A DNA stretch of 64,000 nucleotides from Actinomycetaceae bacterium TAE3-ERU4 (lineage in GTDB: Bacteria > Actinomycetota > Actinomycetes > Actinomycetales > Actinomycetaceae), in the NCBI GenBank assembly GCA_019218365.1, contig JAHUUJ010000002.1:336307-400306 (forward strand). Reading direction: 5' to 3'. Below are positions 1 through 8,372 of the stretch, piece by piece. The translations under genes were made by a program, and so were the position numbers. The stretch's first letter is position 1; each line of letters opens with the position of its first letter. The notes under the pieces were generated by a model, which saw only the letters and a list, made by a program, of their open reading frames with translations, was not told the origin of the DNA and searched no databases.

Positions 1-3000
1 GTAGTAGGAGTCGTAGAGGCTGTTTTTGTTGGTTCCGGTTGATTTGTTGGCATAGGTGTCTTCGATACGTTGATCTAGTACGGGATATTTTAGGTTTTGG
101 TTATTGTCATTGGCGCTTGTTTGTCCTGCACTGTAGGGCGGGTTCATCATAATGACTCGGATAGGGGCTTGTTTTTGGCGTTTCGCGCGTTCTAGATTCT
201 CATCGAAACCTGGTGTGTCTTCTAGGGTGGTGCCGTCGGCTTCGTACAACTGGAACGTATCAGTTAGGCTGATGCCTTCGAACTCTACGTACCCATTATC
301 GTGGCCTTGTTCTTTCCGTATTTCACGGTAAACGGATTCGATGTTGATGCTGGCGATGTAGTAGGACAGCAGGACAATTTCGTTCGCAAAGATCTCGTGC
401 TTGTACTTGTACTCCAACTGCTCTGGGGTGATCAGGCCTGATTGCAGTAGGCGGGAAACAAAAGTACCGGTGCCAACAAAAGGTTCAATCAAAGCTACGC
501 CCGGTTCGCCTAGAGTTTTCCCGAAGGCAGTTTGTAAGGCGTCATTAGCGGAATGAATAATGTAGTCCACAACCTCGACTGGGGTAAATACAATACCCAG
601 CCGGTCTGCCATATTGGGGAAGGCTTTGGAAAAGAACTTATCGAACAAAGTCAGCATAATTTGCTGCTTACCTGCCAGATTATCCACCTGCTTGATTCGT
701 TCAACCATGGCGGTATAGAACTTTTCGAGCGGTCGGCGTTCTTTTTCAAAGACCTCATTATCTGCCAGACGATCAACAATTGACTGCATTGCCTGAGAAA
801 CTGGGTTTTGTTGCGTGAACTGTTGATCATCAAACATCGCATCAAACAATGGTTTGGTAATCAGATGCTGGGCCAGCATCTCCACAGCTTGAGCGTTGTC
901 AATGTTTGGGTTCAAGGTTTGCTGTAGGGCGTCGACAAAGTACAGGAAATCGTCTTTATGCTGCTGTTCTTCCAGCAGGTGCTCAATCAGGTTGATATAG
1001 CGGTTGGCGATGTCAGCAATGTCCTTGGACCAATCATCCCAATACAGTCGTGAACCGACTTTCTTGACGATACGAGAATAGACGGCATCTTTCCATTCTT
1101 CAGGAGGGAAGGTGATTACCATCTGGGTTCCCTTGTTCGGGGGAGTAGATGATGCAGTAGGTGATTCTCCACCAGATTCTCCACCAGATTCTTCACCCGA
1201 GAAGTGGTCATCACCAGAGTTCCGCGATGCGGTTGGGGTTAAGTCAACAACGTCAACAATGATATTTTCCGGTGTTTTACTGTTGTACTCGATAGAGTTA
1301 ATAGTGGCGTCGAAGCGTTCATCATGGGCACGAATTGCCTGCAGTACCTGCCAAATAACCTGGTAGCGCTTGTTATCAGCCAAAGCTGATTCTGGAGTTG
1401 CCCCAAGTGGAACTGCCACCGGAAGCACAATATACCCAAACTCTTTCCCGGGAGCTTTACGCATTACTCGGCCAACAGCCTGAATTACATCCACATGGGA
1501 CTTGCGAGGATTCAAGAACAAGACCGCATCTAGTGTAGGAACATCCACGCCTTCACTCAAACAACGAGCGTTGGTCAATATACGACATACCGGGTTTGCC
1601 TCTCCGGTAGTATCAGCTTTTAACCAATCCAAAGCCTCACCACGGGTAACGGCATTCATGGAACCATCTACATGCTGGCACTGAATTTCAAGATCGTCAG
1701 TGTCATCATCATTAGTTAAATCTTGGAGCTGGTCGTGTACTAAGGTAGCGAATTCTTCAGTGACCCACTTGGAGGTCTTAATGTCTTTGCAGAACGCCAC
1801 TGCTCGGCGCATAGGGGATAAATCTGAACCATATTCAATGTCATGGGTCTTTCCCCGGCGTTTAGATAACGCATTCCAACATCCCACTAGCTTCGCAGTC
1901 TCCGGTAAAGACAACTCACCATCTTGGGCGGTTTGGGCCTGATAAATCCCCGAAACTTCCTCTTCAGGTACGGCAAGTACCACAACCTTGTAGTCAGTAA
2001 GCAGACCCATTGCAACAGCCTGACCAAAACCAAGCTTGTGGAATACCGGACCATAAGTATCCGTATCATCCATAGAAGTAAGAATCGCGTCTTTTTCTTT
2101 AGCCGCATTCTTCACCTCATCTTTGAATAGACGTGGGGTAGCGGTCATATACAGGCGCTTATCAGCACGGATATAAGTATTGTCGTGGATACGAACAAAA
2201 TTAGACTCATCTTCCCCCGTAAGAGTTACACCCGTAGTTCGATGGGCCTCATCGCAGATAATTAAGTCAAAATCACGCCAATCATCCCCGCCGGCACATT
2301 GAGCCTCATGCACCGCCTGAATAGACTGATAAGTAGAAAACACTACCTGCAGTCCTTCTCGTTCATTTTCTTGCGCTAAAGAAGCCGCGAGACTAGCGCC
2401 ATCAGTAGTAGCGGGAATCTTCAAATCGGCCACTACCATATCCAATAAGTCAGCACTGGCTTGACGTTTATTCACCTTAGAATCAGAACAGACACTCCAA
2501 GCGCTAAACGGTAGTTCACACTCTGCGCTCCACTCTTGCAAAGTCTGGCTCATTAGCGCCAGCGAGGGAACCATAAAAAGCACCCGGGCGGAACCACCGT
2601 TAGTCTCCGCTGTACGTTCGGCAATTTTCAAACTCGTAAAAGTTTTACCCGTACCACAAGCCATGACCAGAGTACCCCGGTCGTTGGTTTCAAAACCAGT
2701 AAACACATCCCGAATAGCGGCTACCTGATGGTCACGCAGGCTCTTGCGTTCCTGAGTCTGTACATCCTCATCAGGACGAGTAAGAGTATAGGTAGACCAG
2801 TCAATATCAGAGTTACGTAAGTCCGTTAACCCCACACGAGTAACAGGAACATGCTGATCTTGAATAGCGGCCTCGGCATTAGCTCCCCAAGCAACCCCAG
2901 TAGTCTCAACGAAAATACGACGAGTAAAAGGTGCTTTACCAGACTCAGAGAGAAAAGAATCAACGTCAGATTTCTGGATGCGGTGACCCGGCTTGTAGAA

Positions 3001-3345
3001 CTTACACTGAACAGCAACAGCACCCTGTGGGTCATCAGCGGGAATAGCAACTAAATCAATCCCACAATCGCTACGCCCTTGACGTCCAGGCCAATCCTTC
3101 CACAAGTAGACAGTCGAAAACTGTGAACGCATCTGAGAATCATGACGCAGATACTGGGCAACTAACCCCTCAAAATAATTACCTTTATCTCGCTCAGTAG
3201 GAGCTAATGTGCGGTACTCAGCCAACAGCGCATCAAAAGCATTAATAGAGTGAGTAGCCTCAGCACGAACATCCACCGCATCACCCGAAGCAAGCACAGC
3301 GTTCTTAACGGCAGAAGAATCCCCAAAACATGCACCAGCATCCAC
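1..3345 (-). CDS. Type ISP restriction-modification enzyme (nuclease-helicase-methyltransferase), 3' end outside window
   Basis: Single-chain restriction-modification enzyme that would methylate its target on one strand and, on unmodified DNA, translocate and cleave. The open frame runs leftward from a GTG at 3345 off the window edge (at least 1115 codons). Domains seen: Mrr-like nuclease at about residues 55-120 (Glu60, Asp97, then QCK with Gln113/Lys115); superfamily 2 helicase with ACGTGKT (Lys234), CDEAH and QAVGRVMRK; a helical coupler; and an N6-adenine methyltransferase with NPPY (Asn1068). This is the order known for LlaBIII-type enzymes, so the target-recognition domain should lie just left of base 1. 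An in-frame TAA lies directly before GTG 3345 and no clear ribosome site is seen, so the true start could be some codons downstream; conservation seems to begin near residue 33 (SINAFDALLAEYR). No separate modification gene is needed in this class. Confidence 0.85.
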   Translation of the reverse strand, partial: MDAGACFGDSSAVKNAVLASGDAVDVRAEATHSINAFDALLAEYRTLAPTERDKGNYFEGLVAQYLRHDSQMRSQFSTVYLWKDWPGRQGRSDCGIDLVAIPADDPQGAVAVQCKFYKPGHRIQKSDVDSFLSESGKAPFTRRIFVETTGVAWGANAEAAIQDQHVPVTRVGLTDLRNSDIDWSTYTLTRPDEDVQTQERKSLRDHQVAAIRDVFTGFETNDRGTLVMACGTGKTFTSLKIAERTAETNGGSARVLFMVPSLALMSQTLQEWSAECELPFSAWSVCSDSKVNKRQASADLLDMVVADLKIPATTDGASLAASLAQENEREGLQVVFSTYQSIQAVHEAQCAGGDDWRDFDLIICDEAHRTTGVTLTGEDESNFVRIHDNTYIRADKRLYMTATPRLFKDEVKNAAKEKDAILTSMDDTDTYGPVFHKLGFGQAVAMGLLTDYKVVVLAVPEEEVSGIYQAQTAQDGELSLPETAKLVGCWNALSKRRGKTHDIEYGSDLSPMRRAVAFCKDIKTSKWVTEEFATLVHDQLQDLTNDDDTDDLEIQCQHVDGSMNAVTRGEALDWLKADTTGEANPVCRILTNARCLSEGVDVPTLDAVLFLNPRKSHVDVIQAVGRVMRKAPGKEFGYIVLPVAVPLGATPESALADNKRYQVIWQVLQAIRAHDERFDATINSIEYNSKTPENIIVDVVDLTPTASRNSGDDHFSGEESGGESGGESPTASSTPPNKGTQMVITFPPEEWKDAVYSRIVKKVGSRLYWDDWSKDIADIANRYINLIEHLLEEQQHKDDFLYFVDALQQTLNPNIDNAQAVEMLAQHLITKPLFDAMFDDQQFTQQNPVSQAMQSIVDRLADNEVFEKERRPLEKFYTAMVERIKQVDNLAGKQQIMLTLFDKFFSKAFPNMADRLGIVFTPVEVVDYIIHSANDALQTAFGKTLGEPGVALIEPFVGTGTFVSRLLQSGLITPEQLEYKYKHEIFANEIVLLSYYIASINIESVYREIRKEQGHDNGYVEFEGISLTDTFQLYEADGTTLEDTPGFDENLERAKRQKQAPIRVIMMNPPYSAGQTSANDNNQNLKYPVLDQRIEDTYANKSTGTNKNSLYDSYY

Positions 3346-3700
3346 TTAAGTCATCAGCTCCCATATCTAAGCGAACAAAAAGGTATAAACAGAGATAAAG
3401 ATACCTTTTTATATATTAGTTTTCTTTATAATAATGCCCTTGTGCGAAATTGTATCTACGTTAAAAATGTGTTTTTTCCCAGTGGTTGAAATCTGCTTTT
3501 GAAATATCGATTTAGTGGCTAACGCGAAAAACCTCTTTCTTCGCGTATCCAACTATTTTGTACGTATACTCTCTTTTCAAACCTGCGGCAGCGGCGGCGC
3601 AAGATATCTAAAAGTAGGAGCGGTTTGTAAAACTTCCCTTAATTTGTCCCTGGTCGACGCTATCTTGAAAGCAGGAGATAGTTTATTGGGGGATGGGAAT
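3346..3700. other. AT-rich divergent intergenic region with a 10-bp inverted repeat
   Basis: About 355 bases between the restriction enzyme (leftward) and a small HTH gene (rightward). The main structure is a perfect 10-bp inverted repeat, AAAAAGGTAT at 3377-3386 and ATACCTTTTT at 3401-3410, with a 14-base centre, 32-65 bases upstream of the restriction enzyme start. AT-rich -10-like sequences for the leftward gene lie around 3410-3435. The repeat may be an operator or an attenuator-like hairpin; its role is inferred. An open frame continues upstream of the HTH gene from 3515 but looks non-coding. Confidence 0.4.
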
Positions 3701-3937
3701 ATGACTGTAAAGTATCTTTCATTGCGTGAATTTGGTGAATATATAGGGGTCACCTATAACACGATTAGACAGTATTACCTGCTTGGTCGTTTACCGGAGC
3801 CTGACGTGGAAATTGGTGCCCGTAAGGTTGTTCGAGGCTGGTCTGTGGGGAGGGTAGAAAGCTGGCAATCTAAGCGTCCAAGAAAAGAAATGCAGAGATT
3901 GAAAAGCGGTTCGGAAACTTTTTGTGAGAAAGAATGA
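3701..3937 (+). CDS. Small helix-turn-helix (MerR/excisionase-type) DNA-binding protein
   Basis: A 78-residue protein whose N-terminal half reads as a winged MerR/AlpA-type helix-turn-helix: LSLREFGEYIGVTYNTIRQY, then a wing-like segment and VRGWSVGRVESW. The basic C-terminus (KRPRKEMQRLK) fits DNA contact. The ATG at 3701, preceded by a G-rich stretch at 3688-3696, starts exactly at the domain edge; the frame is open upstream to 3515 but that extension resembles nothing. It sits divergently beside the restriction enzyme, so it could regulate that gene, but nothing in the sequence proves it. An excisionase-like role is less likely because no integrase is present. Confidence 0.6.
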   Translation: MTVKYLSLREFGEYIGVTYNTIRQYYLLGRLPEPDVEIGARKVVRGWSVGRVESWQSKRPRKEMQRLKSGSETFCEKE

Positions 3938-4240
3938 TTGATTGTCTGAGTCTACGAAATAAGAATATTTGACAAATGATAAAGAATTGCGTGATATTGT
4001 AGAAACATCCTATACACAAACCTATGTATTCACTGTACAATCTAGGGCTGTGGAACAGTGAAAAGCGTACTATTGTCGTAAAGTTGCTGTTTTTAACAAA
4101 AAGTGGCGATATACTGCTTTTCATCGTGTAATTTCGTTGAAAACACGGCACAATATCATAAAGAACGTAGGTAAAGCGGCTTCGAGCTGTTAACCTGAGA
4201 TAAAAGGGGACCGTCCCCGAACTAAAGAAGGGAAATCTTC
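3938..4240 (+). promoter_or_regulatory. Upstream region of the HU gene: promoter candidate and two dyads
   Basis: A TTGACA at 3969-3974 followed after 18 bases by GATATT at 3993-3998 is a reasonable vegetative promoter candidate and would give a leader of about 230 bases. Within that leader are an 8-bp dyad (TTCACTGT 4029-4036, ACAGTGAA 4055-4062) and, just before the ribosome site, GGGGAC-C-GTCCCC at 4206-4218. The ribosome site is AAGAAGGGA at 4225-4233. Long structured leaders and autoregulation are common for HU genes; that these dyads act this way is inference. Confidence 0.4.
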
Positions 4241-4516
4241 ATGAACCGTACTGAACTGGTCGCCGCCATCGCTGAGCGCGCATCTCTAACCAAGGTCCAG
4301 GCTGACGCTGCTCTGTCCGCTTTCCAGGAAGTCCTCGTTGACTCCCTCGGTAAGGGCGAAGCTGTAAAGGTCACCGGACTGCTTTCTGTTGAGCGCGTTG
4401 AGCGTGCAGCCCGCACCGGTCGTAACCCCCGTACTGGCGAAGAAATTCAGATTCCCGCTGGTTTCGGAGTTAAGATTTCCGCTGGCTCGACCTTGAAGAA
4501 GGCTGTTGCTAAGTGA
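4241..4516 (+). CDS. hup: DNA-binding protein HU
   Basis: Histone-like nucleoid protein of 91 residues that binds and bends DNA as a dimer. It begins MNRTELVAAIAERASLTK, the standard HU dimerisation helices, and carries the DNA-binding arm consensus (GRNPRTGEEIQIPA near residues 61-74) and the C-terminal KISAGSTLKKAV. Length matches short bacterial HU; the long lysine/alanine-rich tail of mycobacterial HupB is absent. It stands alone, with its own long upstream region and a very strong terminator at 4546-4588, so it is probably monocistronic and highly expressed. Confidence 0.97.
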   Translation: MNRTELVAAIAERASLTKVQADAALSAFQEVLVDSLGKGEAVKVTGLLSVERVERAARTGRNPRTGEEIQIPAGFGVKISAGSTLKKAVAK

Positions 4517-4545
4517 AACTAGGGCGTTAGTGTCGCTAGACTTCT

Positions 4546-4588
4546 AAGTTGTGGGGAGGACCGAAAGGTCCTCCCCACAACTTTTTTC
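4546..4588 (+). terminator. Rho-independent terminator after HU
   Basis: A perfect 17-bp stem (4546-4562 with 4567-4583), GAAA tetraloop at 4563-4566, and a T run immediately after. It separates HU from nagB. Confidence 0.95.
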
Positions 4589-4722
4589 CTTGAGAAACAA
4601 CAGACATCTGTTCAATTTGTGCTGAAAAGATAAAAAACATTTCCTTTCGATGCTTACGGCGGTAGAATATATGCGCATCAAAAATGCTTGGAAATGCTCG
4701 AAACCATCATGAAAGGGACAAC

Positions 4723-5493
4723 ATGGAGGTATATATCCTTCCGAATGAGGAAGAAATTGGCTCTGCGATTGCTGATCGAATCGAAAAACTATTTTCTGCT
4801 AACCCAGAGGCTAATCTTGGCGTTGCGACCGGTTCCTCGCCCCTTCCGACCTATCGTGAACTTATTAAGCGAGTCGCTGAAGGAAAGATTTCTTTCAGCA
4901 AGTCACACTTCTTCATGCTGGACGAATATGTGGGGATTGCTGAAGACCACCCCGAGCGCTACCACAATGTAATCACCACTGAAATTGCTTCCCAGGTTGA
5001 TGTGGACCCGGCAAACGTTCACGGGCCTGAGGGAAACGCTCCCGACCTTGCCGCGGCGGTGAAAGAATACGATGAACTAATCCGCGAAAAAGGTGGGGTA
5101 GACCTACAGATTCTCGGAATTGGTTCCGACGGTCACATTGCATTCAATGAGCCCGGGGGCTCCCTCGTTTCCCGTACTCACGTTGATGTTCTAACCAACC
5201 AGACTCGCGTCGATAACGCTCGTTTCTTCGACGGTGACCTAGACAAGGTGCCAACCCACTGCGTAACACAGGGTCTGGGAACAATCATGGATGCGCGTGA
5301 ACTGTGCTTGGTTGCCACCGGTGAAGGTAAAGCCGAAGCAGTAGCCCAGATGGTCGAGGGCGGAATCAGCGCACTCTGGCCGGCTACCATCATGCAGATG
5401 CACCCGAACGCCCACGTCTTCATTGACGAGGCCGCCGCCTCGAAGCTAAAGCTGATTGACTATTACCGTGAGATTCAGGCGGCTCGCGCCTAG
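4723..5493 (+). CDS. nagB: Glucosamine-6-phosphate deaminase
   Basis: Converts glucosamine 6-phosphate to fructose 6-phosphate plus ammonia, feeding amino sugars into glycolysis. The 256-residue protein has the family signatures ATGSSPLPTYRELI (phosphate site, near 36-49), FMLDEYVG with the catalytic Asp at about 67, and GIGSDGHIAFNEPG carrying the catalytic His. The start at 4723 is chosen because AAAGGGA lies just upstream and the protein then begins MEVYILPN, the usual N-terminus; upstream in-frame starts add unrelated residues. It is not beside nagA or a transporter, but a secreted hexosaminidase at 42.9 kb could supply the substrate pathway. Confidence 0.96.
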   Translation: MEVYILPNEEEIGSAIADRIEKLFSANPEANLGVATGSSPLPTYRELIKRVAEGKISFSKSHFFMLDEYVGIAEDHPERYHNVITTEIASQVDVDPANVHGPEGNAPDLAAAVKEYDELIREKGGVDLQILGIGSDGHIAFNEPGGSLVSRTHVDVLTNQTRVDNARFFDGDLDKVPTHCVTQGLGTIMDARELCLVATGEGKAEAVAQMVEGGISALWPATIMQMHPNAHVFIDEAAASKLKLIDYYREIQAARA

Positions 5494-5517
5494 TTAAACG
5501 CTTAGCCGAAACGCGCT

Positions 5518-5591
5518 AAAGGGCGGGGCGAGTGAAGTTTTCTTCACTCGCCCCGCCCTTTTCTTTTCCCCGCCGATAGCGGGGAAAAGAA
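5518..5591. terminator. Double hairpin between convergent nagB and PAD genes
   Basis: Two back-to-back hairpins. The first pairs 5518-5537 with 5542-5561 around a TTTT loop; the second pairs 5561-5573 with 5579-5591. T- or A-rich flanks on both sides suit termination from both directions, ending nagB on the plus strand and the arginine deiminase gene on the minus strand. Confidence 0.9.
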
Positions 5592-5605
5592 ACTGTCAGC
5601 CTAAA

Positions 5606-7750
5606 TTACTTCTTGAGGAAGTAGGGGACTGGAGTGCGCAAGGCGTTTGTTCCACAGTGGACTTCTCCACCGTGAACGTAAAGCACCCGGTAAGTATCGG
5701 CATACTTAAGAGAGATGCCGGCCTTCGCAAAGGCCTTTTCGACTTCCTCGGTAAATACATCCTTACCGTCAATGATGGGACCCCACTGCTTGGGAGCAAG
5801 GAATTGCCCGTTGTTCATGACCAGACCGTTTACCGCATTGGGGATGAAATCCGCGGCGTAGTAATCACCGTTAAAGTCGATTCCGTTTGGATTATCATCG
5901 TCGAGTTCTGCGCGGTAGAAGACCGGGACGCGAACAATTTCGTCATCCTTGATTCCCGCTTCTTTCTTAAGGGTCTCGATGTTCTTGTCAATAATACGTT
6001 CAGCGTTGTAGTTGAGACGTTCCGCGTGTCCGCCTTCCAATGCTAGGTCAATAGTTGTTGCCTGACCACCGCGCTGTGAAATGAATGGAACGGAACCGTG
6101 TCCCTTTGCCTGTAGGCCCTTAACAAAGTCGAGTCCGGCCTTGGGGGAGGCCACCACTAGCTTCCAGCCGAGTCGGTTATTAGCTGGAACGGTAGTCATG
6201 AACTCGTCAATGTGTCCAACCGAAAGGAAAGAGGTGTCCAAATAGATTGGTTTTTGTACTTTTTGTGCTTCGAAGAAGTTACGAACTGCCTTGGAGGGTA
6301 GTAGCGGTTCTTCTTCATCGGCGTCCTTAGGGATGTTCTCTGCGGTACGCTTGCCGATAATTACTCGTCCCGCCGGGTATCCAGGCAGGGGTGGTAGGGA
6401 CTCGATGTTACCGCCGGAGTCAAGGGTGTAGGACTTTTCTGCCTGCCCAATGTTTAAAACGGCTGTTCCCGGTCCTCGTAGAGAGTAGAGGGCCTTATAG
6501 GTTCCTTCCTTTTCGGTAGTGTCTTTTCCGTCGGGGAATGAAGGATCTTCGAAGACTCCGCGAACCTGGTCGCTCTTTAATAGAACGCGCATGGTACGAA
6601 TCCCGCCGGGAACTGGCATGGACTGGTACATCGGTTCGAAAACATCCTGTACCCATTTTTCCTGCGAGGGATCAAAAGAAACTGGTTCAACACCATTTTC
6701 CTTTGCGATATCGGCGATTTCTTTAGCTAGTTTGGAATCATAGTGTCCGCCCCCGCCGCTGATGATGAAGACTTTTTCTAGCTTCTGGGTGTGGTTGTGA
6801 GTCAGGAGCGGAGCAGCATGCAAAGTAGCTGAGGCGGATTTACTTACGTCTTTGTCATTCACGTCCAAAGTTACGGTAACGCTTCCATCCCAGCTATCGT
6901 CCTTGACGACATCACGGCCCTCAAGACCCAAGGTTAAACCTTGGCGTAGGTCGGCGGCGCTAATCTTAGTTTCCGGAGTTAGGTGTACCCATTTCTTGTC
7001 CTGCTTGAGGAAGATGTTTACCTTGTTGGCCGAGGCCTTGTCGAGGGTAATCTTTCCGGTGGCCGTGTCGCTGACCTTGGGGAGTGGGGTAGTGGCGAGT
7101 GGTGCGAGGTCCTTTGCGTCTTCTTCGCCGTTAATTATCATGTCGATAGAATCGTTGCAGACCTTTAGTTTTTCTAAATCAAGGGCTTTGCCATTTTCTT
7201 CGAGGGGGCAAGCCTTCGCGGAATCGTCAATGTTGGCTAGGAAAACAGCCCCATTGCGAACGGTTGCTTTCCCGTTTTCAACGTCTGAGTTATCGGAGAC
7301 ATTGGCAATTCCGTCACGGTTGCTGTCAGCTACCAGGCGTAGATTTTCCAGCGGGTTGGGAACAATTTCTGGTTCCTTGGGTGAAGGCTCGGCATTGGGC
7401 TTGCTGGGAGCTTTCTTTACTGGTGTAGTTGCCGCTGGGTTCTTAGGAGCCGGAGCTGGAGAAGCCTTATCTAAGTGCGCTGCATAATGGTAGCCGCTGG
7501 GGCAAGTCTTTTCTGCGGCATGAGCAGAAGGCGTTGAGGGGGCAAAAGTAGCGAGAAGAATAATTGAAAAGGCAGCTGCTGTAAATGCTTCCTTTCCTTT
7601 TTTCTTTGTAGCTAGTAAAAGAATTACACCGGCTGTTAAAGCCAGCGCAGCAATTGGTAGAAGGGTGAATGTAGTGGTTCCGGTATGGGCTAGGTCAGGC
7701 ACGCAGTATTCCGGTATTTTACCGGCTGCGAAAGGTATCAGTAATGACAT
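5606..7750 (-). CDS. Secreted protein-arginine deiminase (vertebrate PAD type) with N-terminal sorting-signal-like segment
   Basis: Predicted calcium-dependent peptidyl-arginine deiminase converting protein arginine to citrulline, 714 residues. The C-terminal catalytic domain matches animal PADs: WVQD (Asp369), LSVGHIDEF (His513, Asp515) and GEVHCGTN (Cys699), corresponding to PAD4 Asp350, His471, Asp473 and Cys645. Upstream, DSNRDGIANVSD (about residue 145) followed by GAVFLANIDD resembles the calcium-binding PAD middle domain. It is unlike Porphyromonas PPAD. The N-terminus is odd: residues 20-24 are LAHTG, followed by a hydrophobic stretch (28-47) and KKKGK, the exact layout of a C-terminal cell-wall sorting signal; a second hydrophobic stretch (55-70) ends in an Ala-rich, signal-peptidase-like site near 76-79, then a Pro/Lys linker. 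Start ATG 7750 has AAAAGGA upstream. Localisation is therefore extracellular or membrane-held. Confidence 0.9.
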   Translation of the reverse strand: MSLLIPFAAGKIPEYCVPDLAHTGTTTFTLLPIAALALTAGVILLLATKKKGKEAFTAAAFSIILLATFAPSTPSAHAAEKTCPSGYHYAAHLDKASPAPAPKNPAATTPVKKAPSKPNAEPSPKEPEIVPNPLENLRLVADSNRDGIANVSDNSDVENGKATVRNGAVFLANIDDSAKACPLEENGKALDLEKLKVCNDSIDMIINGEEDAKDLAPLATTPLPKVSDTATGKITLDKASANKVNIFLKQDKKWVHLTPETKISAADLRQGLTLGLEGRDVVKDDSWDGSVTVTLDVNDKDVSKSASATLHAAPLLTHNHTQKLEKVFIISGGGGHYDSKLAKEIADIAKENGVEPVSFDPSQEKWVQDVFEPMYQSMPVPGGIRTMRVLLKSDQVRGVFEDPSFPDGKDTTEKEGTYKALYSLRGPGTAVLNIGQAEKSYTLDSGGNIESLPPLPGYPAGRVIIGKRTAENIPKDADEEEPLLPSKAVRNFFEAQKVQKPIYLDTSFLSVGHIDEFMTTVPANNRLGWKLVVASPKAGLDFVKGLQAKGHGSVPFISQRGGQATTIDLALEGGHAERLNYNAERIIDKNIETLKKEAGIKDDEIVRVPVFYRAELDDDNPNGIDFNGDYYAADFIPNAVNGLVMNNGQFLAPKQWGPIIDGKDVFTEEVEKAFAKAGISLKYADTYRVLYVHGGEVHCGTNALRTPVPYFLKK

Positions 7751-8010
7751 ACTTTTCCTTTTCTAAGTTATTTGAGGGATAAAAATTGTCAGAAGGATAC
7801 CTTCAAACAATTTAGATAATGAGATTCTTTAATTTTAGGTGAGACTTGTGCTACAGTCCAATTTCTTCTTTTTATCTATCTCACACATTCTTTTATTTCT
7901 TATGAATGGGGCTCAAAAAATAGGGAAAAGTGAAACTAATGGCAATTGTCGCCACGGGTGAAGACCACAAAAAGACGCATATTAAGATTAGGAAATATAG
8001 AATGTGGAAC

Positions 8011-8361
8011 ATGAGTGAACACGATATTCCCGCTGCTCCCAGTCAGCCAGGTTCTCCAGCCGGAGAACCTCAACCGGCAGGTTCCGTAGGTGTACTGGAA
8101 AAACCTGAAGTAAAGCCCAAAAAAGGCGATGGGGATAACGAACGTTTTGCACACTATGTGCGGGGAGACCGTAAGGTAGCTGGACGCATGGTGGTGGCAC
8201 TGTGCGGAAAAGTCTGGATTCCCACGCGTGACCCGAAGAATTTCCCGGTTTGCCCAACCTGTAAAGCAATTTACGAAAGTTCCAAAAACAACGGTAAGGG
8301 CTGGCCTTTCTCTGGGGGAGATTCGGGGAACGGGCAGGGTGGCTCTGACTCGCAAAACTGA
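8011..8361 (+). CDS. DUF3039 family protein
   Basis: Actinobacterial protein of unknown function, 116 residues. The family core is clear: ERFAHYV, then VALCGKVWIPTRDPKNFPVC and a CPTC pair, which suggests a small zinc ribbon (Cys residues in LCGK and PVCPTC). The N-terminus is Pro/Gly-rich and the tail is Gly/Ser/Asn-rich, both likely disordered. I place the start at ATG 8011: TAGAAT at 7998-8003 is a good -10 box seven bases upstream and no ribosome site is seen, so the mRNA is probably leaderless; further upstream ATGs in frame (7936, 8002) give a non-conserved extension. It lies 11 bases before a helicase gene, a pairing I recall from other actinobacteria. Confidence 0.85.
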   Translation: MSEHDIPAAPSQPGSPAGEPQPAGSVGVLEKPEVKPKKGDGDNERFAHYVRGDRKVAGRMVVALCGKVWIPTRDPKNFPVCPTCKAIYESSKNNGKGWPFSGGDSGNGQGGSDSQN

Positions 8362-8372
8362 AGGTTCTAGCT

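Noticed and set aside
3515..3700. Upstream extension of the small HTH gene (62 more codons)
   Set aside because: The extension has no recognisable fold or ribosome site; the domain and a G-rich ribosome site fit ATG 3701.
6852..7487. 211-codon frame opposite the arginine deiminase
   Set aside because: Serine-rich shadow of the PAD linker and middle domain, without start signals.
7791..7803. GAAGG-ATA-CCTTC inverted repeat upstream of the PAD gene
   Set aside because: Only five base pairs; similar chance repeats are frequent at this composition.
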